Part shown: positions 1 to 5,016 of the stretch, one piece after another | How the letters are laid out: every line of letters starts with the position of its first letter | How positions within the stretch are numbered: the stretch's first letter is position 1 | Notes under the pieces: generated by a model | Database searches by the model: none | Told to the model about the DNA's origin: nothing | Seen by the model: only the letters and a program-made list of their open reading frames with translations | From: Phycisphaerae bacterium | GTDB lineage: Bacteria; Planctomycetota; Phycisphaerae; Phycisphaerales; SM1A02 | Direction of reading: 5' to 3' | DNA: 5,016 bases | NCBI GenBank assembly: GCA_002718515.1 | Contig: PBEX01000025.1 | Location: forward strand, 122,716-127,731 | Position numbers and translations under genes: made by a program

Positions 1-285
1 TTCTTCGATTGCGTACTCGATGACTTTCTTTGCTCTCGGTGTTTGAGGCAGTTTCCCCATCGTGACCATATCAGGACCACTCTTGACGAGTTTTTCAACT
101 TCGAGTCGAACCTTACGAAGGTCGATTTCTAAGTGTTTTAATACATTCGCGCCAACGCCAGAGCCTTCCTTGACGAGGCCAAGAAGGATGTGTTCTGTCC
201 CGATGTATTCATGGTTAAAGCGTTGAGCCTCTTGATTTGCAAGAGCCATGACTTTTCGGGCGCGATCTGTGAGTCGTTCAAACAT
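1..285 (-). CDS. clpC: ClpC AAA+ ATPase, N-terminal fragment (partial)
   Basis: This is the first 95 codons of a Clp-family AAA+ unfoldase that feeds substrates to the ClpP protease in the cytoplasm. Translation starts MFERLTDRARKVMALANQ and continues with NHEYIGTEHILLGLVKEGSG, which is the first helical repeat of the Clp N domain (about residues 3-75). GPDMVTMGKLPQTPRAKKV then leads into the second repeat. Everything downstream (second N repeat, both AAA modules, Walker motifs) lies outside the window. This wording of the N domain is typical of ClpC rather than ClpA or ClpB, and is close to planctomycete ClpC as I recall it. The ATG at 283-285 is preceded by GGAG at a normal distance, which fixes the start. 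The gene lies downstream of lolD on the same strand after 215 bp, so it may be cotranscribed or have its own promoter. Family assignment is very secure; taxonomic reading is inference. Confidence 0.95.
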   Translation of the reverse strand, partial: MFERLTDRARKVMALANQEAQRFNHEYIGTEHILLGLVKEGSGVGANVLKHLEIDLRKVRLEVEKLVKSGPDMVTMGKLPQTPRAKKVIEYAIEE

Positions 286-294
286 AATTCAATT

Positions 295-298
295 CTCC
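295..298 (-). promoter_or_regulatory. Shine-Dalgarno of clpC
   Basis: Read on the minus strand this is GGAG (within GACGGAGAATT), 9 nt before the clpC ATG. It is the best ribosome binding site on the leftward strand and supports the MFERLTDR start. Confidence 0.75.
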
Positions 299-300
299 GT

Positions 301-316
301 CCCGCTTGGACGCGGG
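301..316 (-). repeat. Short inverted repeat in clpC leader
   Basis: CCCGC and GCGGG form a 5-bp all-GC stem around a 6-nt loop, ending 2 nt upstream of the clpC Shine-Dalgarno. In the mRNA it would sit directly beside the ribosome binding site, so it could tune initiation. No T-tract follows in either direction, so it is not an intrinsic terminator. A stem this short may also be chance. Confidence 0.35.
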
Positions 317-394
317 AGTGTCTTCCATGAGGCACACATACTGTACCCCTTTATATATAACAATCGGTGCAAATGGCGTTCCATTTAAAGACTT

Positions 395-418
395 CTGGAC
401 TTTTTTAAAAAAGGTCAG
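395..418. repeat. AT-centred near-palindrome between lolD and clpC
   Basis: A perfect 14-bp palindrome, CTTTTTTAAAAAAG (400-413), is extended outward by CTG-GAC on the left and GGT-CAG on the right. These arms match if one base is bulged on each side. The T6A6 core would give a stiff or curved helix. It lies in the 215-bp leader between lolD and clpC, upstream of a TATA-rich stretch at 350-362. It could be a protein-binding dyad. It lacks a hairpin loop and a following T-run, so it is not a convincing terminator. Confidence 0.35.
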
Positions 419-429
419 ATAACTGCATT

Positions 430-446
430 TTTCACGGTTTTTGACC
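430..446 (-). promoter_or_regulatory. CtsR-operator-like heptad direct repeat upstream of clpC
   Basis: The minus strand reads GGTCAAA-AAC-CGTGAAA, two heptads separated by 3 nt. In Firmicutes the CtsR repressor of clpC, clpE and clpP binds a tandem heptad of form (A/G)GTCAAA-NAN-(A/G)GTCAAA. The first heptad here matches fully, the second matches at five of seven positions, and the spacer fits NAN at its A position only partly (AAC has A in the middle). The site lies about 145 nt upstream of the clpC ATG. No ctsR gene is in the window, and CtsR is not something I would assume in a planctomycete. The resemblance is seen in the sequence; any regulatory role is inference. Confidence 0.3.
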
Positions 447-500
447 ACGTGAGCAGCGCTCTGTGACACCATGCTGAACACTTAGATGCCAAAGTGGCGG

Positions 501-1178
501 TTATTCAATAATCCCTCTGCGAAGATGGACCGTTTCCGTCCCTTGCGCAGCAATTGAGGGGTCATGTGTCACCATGACAATTGCCAGCCCATCTTGATGC
601 AGTTCCTTCAGAACACCAAGAATTTCACCACCTGTTTCTTCATCGAGATTCCCTGTTGGCTCATCGGCGAGCAAAATGCTTGGCTCATTGACGAGCGCTC
701 TTGCGATTGCAGTTCGTTGTCGTTCTCCACCAGATAACTCACGCGGCTTGTGGTGGAGACGGTGCGCTAATCCAAACCGTGTGAGAAGTTGCTCGGCTCG
801 TTCTGCACCATCTTCATTCGCATTTCCAATCATCGCAGGCAGCGAGGCATTTTCTAACACAGTAAGTTCAGGGAGCAAGTGATAAAACTGAAACACGAAA
901 CCGATATCGTTGTTTCGATAAGCATTGATTGCTCGCTGAGATTGTTCCCAGACTGACCTGCCTTTGTATAGCACTTGCCCACTATCGGAGTCAGGACGAT
1001 CAAGTCCTCCAAGTAGATGAAGAAGTGTTGATTTGCCAGAGCCACTTGAACCTAAGATGGAGACCCAGGACCCTTCGTCAACGCTAATAGAGGCGCCGTG
1101 CAAAACCGGCACTTCCGTCTTGCCAAGAATATATGTCTTTCGCAAATCATGACCTTGTAACAACATTACATCACTCAT
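501..1178 (-). CDS. lolD: LolD-type lipoprotein-releasing ABC transporter ATPase
   Basis: This 225-residue stand-alone ABC ATPase has the normal size of LolD/MacB-type subunits. It would sit on the cytoplasmic face and power the adjacent permease in extracting lipoproteins from the inner membrane. Visible motifs are Walker A GSSGSGKST (residues 43-51), the Q-loop in FVFQFYHLLPELT (Q97), signature LSGGERQR (148-155), Walker B with catalytic Glu in ILLADEPTGNLD (168-179, E173), and the switch His in VTHD (H205). All key residues are present, so it should be active. FQFYHLLPELTVLEN is characteristic of the LolD/FtsE/MacB branch. The ATG at 1176-1178 overlaps the permease stop by 8 nt, implying translational coupling. 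A second in-frame ATG at codon 5 is a possible alternative start. LolD is preferred over MacB or FtsE because the partner resembles LolC/E. Confidence 0.9.
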   Translation of the reverse strand: MSDVMLLQGHDLRKTYILGKTEVPVLHGASISVDEGSWVSILGSSGSGKSTLLHLLGGLDRPDSDSGQVLYKGRSVWEQSQRAINAYRNNDIGFVFQFYHLLPELTVLENASLPAMIGNANEDGAERAEQLLTRFGLAHRLHHKPRELSGGERQRTAIARALVNEPSILLADEPTGNLDEETGGEILGVLKELHQDGLAIVMVTHDPSIAAQGTETVHLRRGIIE

Positions 1179-2976
1179 GTCTTAGCGCCTTCACTGGATC
1201 GATGTCTGCTGCTTTTGCAGATGGGATTGCAGCACCGATTAAACAGAATACGACTGCACCGATGTTCGTGACGATGGCAGCATTCCAATCAACATCGTTT
1301 GGAATATGTGAGAAGTAGTAGACGGATGCGTCCCAAATCACTAAACCACCCATTGCGCGAATGTCAAACACAACGAGTGCGATACAAGCAAAGAGTAAAA
1401 CGCCAAGCGTGCCAAGCACAATTGGAAGGAAGTCACCATTTCTGCTTCGTTTAATCATCCATGCGACTGTTAGGCATCCAAGAATAATTGCGCCGATTGC
1501 AATTGATACAGGCGGATTTCCAAGTGCCTCATGGATGGCATTGATGTTTGTTGTGATGAGCCAGCCAAGGAATGAACCAAGAAGTGCGCCGGTCACTCCA
1601 ATGACAAGTGCAAACTGAAGAAAGACCCACACAACACTGAGGCGAGATGCGCCAATGGAGCGGAGTATCCCAATGTCTTTCGTTTTCTCAAACACAATCG
1701 ACCAGAAGATTGACAAGATGAGCGCTGCAACAACTAAGTAGATGATTGAAAACAGCGTACGCATAAGTTCACGTTCTTTTTCAACTGGGCCAGTGAAACT
1801 GCGTTGTTGATCTTCCCATGTTTGGATGACTAGCCCAGGGTCACCGAGTGGTGGTGGCATGACAAATGTCCCAATTGGCATCTCATCATAGAACTTCAAG
1901 TAACTCGATTGTACGATTGCTCTTAACTCATTTGCATCAACGCCTTCAACACCTCGTACAAGAACGCTTGTGACCCTAGCAGGGTCAACGCCAACAACCT
2001 CGGTGGGGTCGTCTTCATCAACGATCTCCGCTTCATCAAGGTGAAGCAATTGTTGAGCAACATGCAGAGGAACAAAAATCCTTGTGTCATCGATGATGTA
2101 AACACCAGACATGAATTCGTTTGCGAAGGGCATCACAACCGATTCCGGTTCAATGATTCCGCCTTGCGCGTCAACTGGAAGCATTGTGAGCGTGCCCGAA
2201 TATCGCGGAAGCCACCAATAGTCATTTCTTATGACTTGATATGAGCCATCGTCTTGTCGTTCATTGCCTTCAGAAACATGTAAACCAGAAACAATTGCCG
2301 GTTTCCCATTTCGCTCAAGGGATAAGCCCTGAGTAAGGACATCACTCTCAGTTGTGAGTCGAGCGTCCAGCGAGAGAATGAAAGTCCAATCATCTGCAGG
2401 CAACTGCTTACTGAGCGTCTCAAACAAACCAACGGGTTCAAAGTTTAGAGTGCGTGCTGCATTGTTGACATGTTCGATGACGAACTCGCGGTCATCTTCA
2501 CTGAGTTGTGCGAGTACGTCATGCTCATGTTCACGAATTGCATCGATGAGAAGCCAGTCTCGCTGGTTTTCTGAGACGGTTTTCCATTGCAAGGAATCCG
2601 CAAATTTCGTGACTTCAGCAAATGAATCTGGCTCTATACCCCAGACTTGGACAGTCTCGCTCTGTTTAGCGTCACGGTCTGGATATGGCATTCGAAGGAG
2701 CCCCCAGCCATCTACGATTGGTGTGACAGCCTCAACAGATGCGTGTTGTTTTAGCGTCTCCATCAGTTTGTCGTAATGGGGAATGCCCGACAAACCGTAT
2801 GTAACAACAACATCGCCCATGAGGGTTCTCCCCGATGATTGCACCATATTCAAAAATCCTGTCATGACAGACACAACAACAATGACAAGGGCAACGCATA
2901 ATGCAACTGCTGCAACGGCAATCAGGGGGATGAATCTGCTCGTCAAATACCGAACTGTAAGTCTGCTTTGGTACAC
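1171..2976 (-). CDS. LolC/LolE (LolF-like) lipoprotein-releasing permease, enlarged form
   Basis: This 601-residue inner-membrane permease is the partner of the adjacent LolD ATPase. The N-terminus MYQSRLTVRYLTSRFIP leads into TM1 (about 16-38), followed by a periplasmic domain (39-405). TM2 is at about 407-427, and EKTKDIGILRSIGAS (430-444) is the coupling helix that docks on LolD. TM3 follows (about 448-472), then two additional hydrophobic segments (491-507, 519-537) and the last TM (565-585), ending PSAKAADIDPVKALRHE as is usual for LolC/E. E. coli LolC and LolE are only about 400-414 residues with four TMs, so this protein carries extra material in the periplasmic domain and before the last TM. 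One permease gene with one ATPase suggests a homodimer, as proposed for LolF systems. Translation starts at GTG: an in-frame TGA lies shortly upstream with no ATG between, and no clear ribosome binding site is seen. Confidence 0.85.
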   Translation of the reverse strand: MYQSRLTVRYLTSRFIPLIAVAAVALCVALVIVVVSVMTGFLNMVQSSGRTLMGDVVVTYGLSGIPHYDKLMETLKQHASVEAVTPIVDGWGLLRMPYPDRDAKQSETVQVWGIEPDSFAEVTKFADSLQWKTVSENQRDWLLIDAIREHEHDVLAQLSEDDREFVIEHVNNAARTLNFEPVGLFETLSKQLPADDWTFILSLDARLTTESDVLTQGLSLERNGKPAIVSGLHVSEGNERQDDGSYQVIRNDYWWLPRYSGTLTMLPVDAQGGIIEPESVVMPFANEFMSGVYIIDDTRIFVPLHVAQQLLHLDEAEIVDEDDPTEVVGVDPARVTSVLVRGVEGVDANELRAIVQSSYLKFYDEMPIGTFVMPPPLGDPGLVIQTWEDQQRSFTGPVEKERELMRTLFSIIYLVVAALILSIFWSIVFEKTKDIGILRSIGASRLSVVWVFLQFALVIGVTGALLGSFLGWLITTNINAIHEALGNPPVSIAIGAIILGCLTVAWMIKRSRNGDFLPIVLGTLGVLLFACIALVVFDIRAMGGLVIWDASVYYFSHIPNDVDWNAAIVTNIGAVVFCLIGAAIPSAKAADIDPVKALRHE

Positions 2977-3009
2977 AGACTGTGCATCGTACTCATTTCA
3001 ACCGTCTTC

Positions 3010-3038
3010 CGTATTGTTCCTTGAGCACTTCGGGTCAA
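3010..3038 (-). promoter_or_regulatory. Candidate promoter for permease-lolD
   Basis: On the minus strand TTGACC (3033-3038, five of six to the -35 consensus) is followed after exactly 17 nt by AATACG (3010-3015, three of six to the -10 consensus). This would give a leader of roughly 28 nt before the GTG start. The -10 is poor, so the call is tentative. Confidence 0.25.
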
Positions 3039-3039
3039 C

Positions 3040-3055
3040 CAATATGCATGCATTG
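3040..3055. repeat. CAAT-N8-ATTG dyad containing ATGCATGCAT palindrome
   Basis: CAAT (3040-3043) and ATTG (3052-3055) flank a core that includes the perfect 10-bp palindrome ATGCATGCAT (3044-3053). It lies just upstream of the candidate -35 for the permease promoter and could be an operator shared by the divergent units. The dyad is directly visible; function is unknown. Confidence 0.3.
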
Positions 3056-3137
3056 AATACCTTCCGCGATTGCCAAATAGAAAAAAACAGAGTTCATCCA
3101 ACAGTTCTTGTCATAACAAACATGACGAATTCAGACC

Positions 3138-3164
3138 TTCAAAGGGGGGGGTTGATTTCATAAC
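3138..3164 (+). promoter_or_regulatory. Weak candidate glycosyltransferase promoter spanning a G8 tract
   Basis: TTCAAA (3138-3143, four of six to -35) and CATAAC (3159-3164, four of six to -10) are separated by 15 nt, of which eight are a G homopolymer. A 15-nt spacer is suboptimal, and gaining one or two G would bring it to 16-17. This is the arrangement known from phase-variable promoters such as Neisseria porA. The hexamers are weak, so this is a hypothesis, not an established promoter. Confidence 0.18.
3144..3151 (+). repeat. G8 homopolymer upstream of glycosyltransferase
   Basis: Eight consecutive G residues lie 31 nt before the glycosyltransferase ATG, in non-coding DNA of otherwise moderate GC. 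The tract is too far from the ATG to act as a ribosome binding site. Runs this long are prone to slippage in replication and also to sequencing error. Confidence 0.8.
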
Positions 3165-3182
3165 CGAGTACCATACGCCTTC

Positions 3183-4367
3183 ATGTCACTTTTGGACATC
3201 ACCTCACAGATTTTAGGCATCATCGTTGCTGGAACGCTTATCTTTTGGCTTGGTTTTTTCGTTCGTTTGTTGCGAATGACAAAAGGTAAGCCAACAATTC
3301 GCGAAGGACTTACACTGGACATTGATGCCTCCCCACTGGTCAGCATCATTGTGCCAGCACACAATGAAGAGCGCGTCATTGACCGATGTGCAAGCGCGCT
3401 CAGAGTGCAATCCTACAAGAACATCCAGATTGTGTTTGTGCTTGATCGTTGCACAGATGAGACTCTAAACATTCTCCAGAAGCACGCAGCGGAAGATTCG
3501 CGAGTTACGATTATTGAGAATCACAGTTGCCCTGATGATTGGGCAGGAAAATGTAATGCAGCACGTTTAGGTAGTGAATTCGCAACAGGGGATTGGTTAC
3601 TGTTTACAGATGCAGACACAAAGTTTGACAAGGAACTTGTACGTTGCGCGATCGCTTCAGCAACGAAACGCGGGGCTGCTCTTTTAAGTTTGTTAAGTTC
3701 CCTAACAACTGAAAACTTTTTTGAGAAGGTTGTGCAACCAGTTGCCAGCACCTTTCTTGTTCGTTTGTATCCAGTTGATCGAGTCAATCGGAAAGAAAAT
3801 CCTAGACCGTTTGCAAATGGCCAATTTTTGTTGTTTAAACGAGAAGCATATGAATCGATTGGTGGACACCATGCTGTTCACGAAGCGCTGCTCGAAGATA
3901 TTGCGTTTGCACGGGCAATCCATAACGATGGAAACCGCGTACAGATTCTCTTTGCTGATGGCATGCTTGCTGTTACAATGTACGCAAACTATCAAGCATT
4001 CAAAGAAGGGTGGAAGCGAATCTACATCGAAGCATGTCACCGAAACGTGAAGCGTCTAAGAGAAAGTGCTTTGATTTCACTGCTTTTTAACATTGGCTTT
4101 CCGATGGCAGCAATTGCAGGCATTGTTGTTGGTCAATTGCATTCACCAATCTTGTTATGGACGTCAGTTGCTTCTTTGCTTATGTATGGCGTTAATGCCA
4201 GTTGGCTGTACAAAATGAACCATGCTTCCCCACTGCTTGTTCTGTTTGCGCCTTTTGGAGGCATTGCTGTCGCAGGCATTTTGTTTGGAGCAGCGCATAT
4301 GTTGACACATCGAATCCCAATCAAGTGGGGGGGGCGGTCTTATATATTGGAGCCGACAAACAAATGA
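3183..4367 (+). CDS. Membrane-anchored family 2 glycosyltransferase (CrtQ/HpnB-like)
   Basis: This 394-residue GT-A glycosyltransferase would transfer a sugar from a nucleotide sugar on the cytoplasmic face of the inner membrane. An N-terminal TM (about 9-29) precedes VSIIVPAHNEE (53-63), D88 in VLDRCTD, WAGKCNA (120-126), the metal-binding TDADT (D143 and D145), NGQFLLFKREAYESIGGH (212-229) and LEDIAFAR (237-244) with the probable catalytic ED pair. Three C-terminal TMs follow (about 297-317, 322-342, 350-372), ending with WGGRSY. This layout and wording recall the group containing carotenoid glycosyltransferase CrtQ and hopanoid-associated HpnB, so a lipid acceptor is plausible; the actual substrate cannot be read from sequence. 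The ATG at 3183 is the first possible start after an in-frame TGA about 28 nt upstream, and no strong ribosome binding site precedes it. The stop overlaps the surE start by 4 nt. A G8 tract lies in codons 382-384. Confidence 0.85.
   Translation: MSLLDITSQILGIIVAGTLIFWLGFFVRLLRMTKGKPTIREGLTLDIDASPLVSIIVPAHNEERVIDRCASALRVQSYKNIQIVFVLDRCTDETLNILQKHAAEDSRVTIIENHSCPDDWAGKCNAARLGSEFATGDWLLFTDADTKFDKELVRCAIASATKRGAALLSLLSSLTTENFFEKVVQPVASTFLVRLYPVDRVNRKENPRPFANGQFLLFKREAYESIGGHHAVHEALLEDIAFARAIHNDGNRVQILFADGMLAVTMYANYQAFKEGWKRIYIEACHRNVKRLRESALISLLFNIGFPMAAIAGIVVGQLHSPILLWTSVASLLMYGVNASWLYKMNHASPLLVLFAPFGGIAVAGILFGAAHMLTHRIPIKWGGRSYILEPTNK
4327..4334 (+). repeat. G8 homopolymer inside glycosyltransferase 3' end
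   Basis: Eight G residues cover codons TGG GGG GGG (W-G-G of the terminal WGGRSY motif). A net -1 frame change (or one inserted G) opens the surE frame with no intervening stop. A one-base deletion instead leads to a stop at 4384-4386. The tract is therefore a possible slippage site, and also a site where an assembly error would matter. Confidence 0.8.
4349..4352 (+). promoter_or_regulatory. Shine-Dalgarno of surE
   Basis: GGAG lies 11 nt before the surE ATG, within the last codons of the glycosyltransferase. It supports the MNILLTNDDG start and independent or coupled initiation of surE. Confidence 0.6.
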
Positions 4368-5016
4368 ACATTTTGCTTACGAATGACGATGGTATCAGGG
4401 CTCCCGGAATAATCGCCCTGCACGAAGCGCTAGAGGGTTTGGGTAACATCGATGTGTTTGCACCAGAGACTGTTCAGTCTGCGATGAGTCATGGAATTAC
4501 TTACACAAAGCCGCTCATGGTTCAAACGCTTGATGTCACGCCCTCAATGCGTGGTGTTGCGATCGATGGCCGGCCTGCAGATTGCGTCAAGCTCGCACTT
4601 CGTTCTTTGTGGGAAGAGAAGTATGGCAAGGGTACAAGACCAGATTTGACAATCAGCGGAATGAATAGCGGCGCAAATGTAGGCATTAATGTCATTTATT
4701 CCGGTACAGTTGCTGCTGCAATTGAGTCAGCCTTTTTAGGGGTTCCTGCAATTGCTGTGAGTTTGTATATCGGGAATCGCGACTCTGTTTGTTATCAACG
4801 AGCCGCTTTATTTGCGCGTTATGCTATTGACAAGATTCTTGAGCACGAAATTCTGCCGCACGAAGTGGTCAATCTAAACATTCCGATTTGCGAATCGAAT
4901 GACATGCAACAGCCAGATTTACGAGTCGTAAACATGAACACTGCTGGCGACTTAGGCACTTACGACAAACGCACAAGTCCTGACGGACGGACGTATTACT
5001 GGGCTGCAGGAAGCGG
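4364..5016 (+). CDS. surE: SurE 5'/3'-nucleotidase (partial, 3' end outside window)
   Basis: The 217 complete codons cover most of a SurE phosphatase, a cytoplasmic metal-dependent enzyme that dephosphorylates nucleoside monophosphates (and, in some species, short polyphosphate). The N-terminus MNILLTNDDGIRAPG carries the metal-binding Asp pair (D8, D9). APETVQSAMSHGIT holds the conserved active-site Ser region (S39/S42), followed by DGRPADCVKLAL (68-79) and SGMNSGANVGINVIYSGTVA (98-117) with the metal-ligand Asn (N101). VVNLNIP and the region after it match the C-terminal swapped part of the family. Usual family length is about 250 residues, so roughly the last 30-50 are missing. The ATG lies inside the ATGA overlap with the upstream glycosyltransferase stop, so the two are almost certainly cotranscribed and coupled. 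In many proteobacteria surE neighbours pcm or nlpD; here its partner is different. Confidence 0.93.
   Translation, partial: MNILLTNDDGIRAPGIIALHEALEGLGNIDVFAPETVQSAMSHGITYTKPLMVQTLDVTPSMRGVAIDGRPADCVKLALRSLWEEKYGKGTRPDLTISGMNSGANVGINVIYSGTVAAAIESAFLGVPAIAVSLYIGNRDSVCYQRAALFARYAIDKILEHEILPHEVVNLNIPICESNDMQQPDLRVVNMNTAGDLGTYDKRTSPDGRTYYWAAGS

Larger units (their letters stand above)
2977..3182. other. Divergent intergenic region
   Basis: These 206 bp separate the leftward permease-lolD unit from the rightward glycosyltransferase-surE unit and must hold promoters for both. They contain an A7 run (3081-3087), a 10-bp ATGCATGCAT palindrome, a G8 tract, and only weak matches to sigma-70-like hexamers. 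No tRNA-like, riboswitch-like or protein-coding signal is evident. Confidence 0.6.

Noticed and set aside
451..461. GAGC-AGC-GCTC hairpin (and GCCA-AAG-TGGC at 488-498) as a lolD terminator
   Set aside because: The stems are only 4 bp and no T-run follows on the minus strand, so intrinsic termination is not supported. lolD and clpC may be cotranscribed.
278..481. A 67-codon GTG-started open frame on the minus strand between lolD and clpC
   Set aside because: It has no recognisable family and no ribosome binding site, it runs through the palindrome and the regulatory-looking repeat, and it ends inside the clpC start. It is better read as leader DNA. It does not resemble McsA, which would have been the expected clp neighbour.
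2354..2776. A 140-codon plus-strand frame inside the permease
   Set aside because: The Ser/Cys/Arg-rich translation is typical of a reverse-complement shadow, and the minus-strand permease is unambiguous here.
3105..3136. TTGTCA (3108-3113) as the -35 of a plus-strand promoter
   Set aside because: A good -35 match, but no acceptable -10 hexamer lies 16-18 nt downstream.
2783..3163. A 126-codon plus-strand frame overlapping the permease 5' end and the intergenic region
   Set aside because: Its first half is antisense to the permease N-terminus. The translation is low in domain-like features and rich in T, N and S, as expected of an antisense shadow.
3721..4050. A 109-codon frame on the plus strand inside the glycosyltransferase, and a 112-codon antisense frame at 3702-4040
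   Set aside because: Both overlap conserved glycosyltransferase motifs in another frame and show no family resemblance.
1..5016. CRISPR arrays, insertion sequences, tRNA or rRNA genes, phage genes or defence systems
   Set aside because: I saw no spaced direct repeats, transposase-like frames, cloverleaf signals or defence-type domains. All long frames are explained by conserved housekeeping or envelope families.

Overview
The window looks like chromosomal housekeeping DNA from a Gram-negative-type bacterium, most likely a planctomycete and perhaps a member of the Phycisphaerae. This rests on three things: the ClpC N-terminus resembles planctomycete ClpC as I remember it, a Lol-type lipoprotein exporter implies an outer membrane, and the SurE sequence has a planctomycete look. 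Base composition appears moderate, in the mid-40s to high-40s % GC by eye. The taxonomic call is inference, because no search could be run.

Layout: two gene blocks diverge from an intergenic region at 2977-3182. The leftward block (minus strand) reads, in transcription order, a GTG-started LolC/LolE-type permease (2976 to 1171), its ATPase LolD (1178 to 501, overlapping the permease by 8 nt), a 215-bp spacer, and the first 95 codons of clpC (285 to 1, running off the window). The rightward block (plus strand) holds a membrane-anchored family 2 glycosyltransferase (3183-4367). It is joined by a 4-nt ATGA overlap to surE (4364 onward, running off the right edge).

Function: the permease and LolD would form one inner-membrane ABC machine that extracts lipoproteins or a similar envelope substrate. 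ClpC is an AAA+ unfoldase for regulated proteolysis. The glycosyltransferase resembles the group that modifies membrane lipids, carotenoids or hopanoids, and SurE is a nucleotide/stationary-phase phosphatase. The left block therefore mixes envelope biogenesis with protein quality control, and the right block pairs a lipid-type glycosyltransferase with SurE.

No new multi-gene system, phage, transposon, CRISPR array or RNA gene is visible. The less ordinary signals are: two G8 homopolymer tracts bracketing the glycosyltransferase, the second placed so that a -1 frame change would fuse it in frame to SurE; a CtsR-operator-like heptad repeat upstream of clpC; and a permease with an enlarged periplasmic domain and two extra predicted membrane segments.
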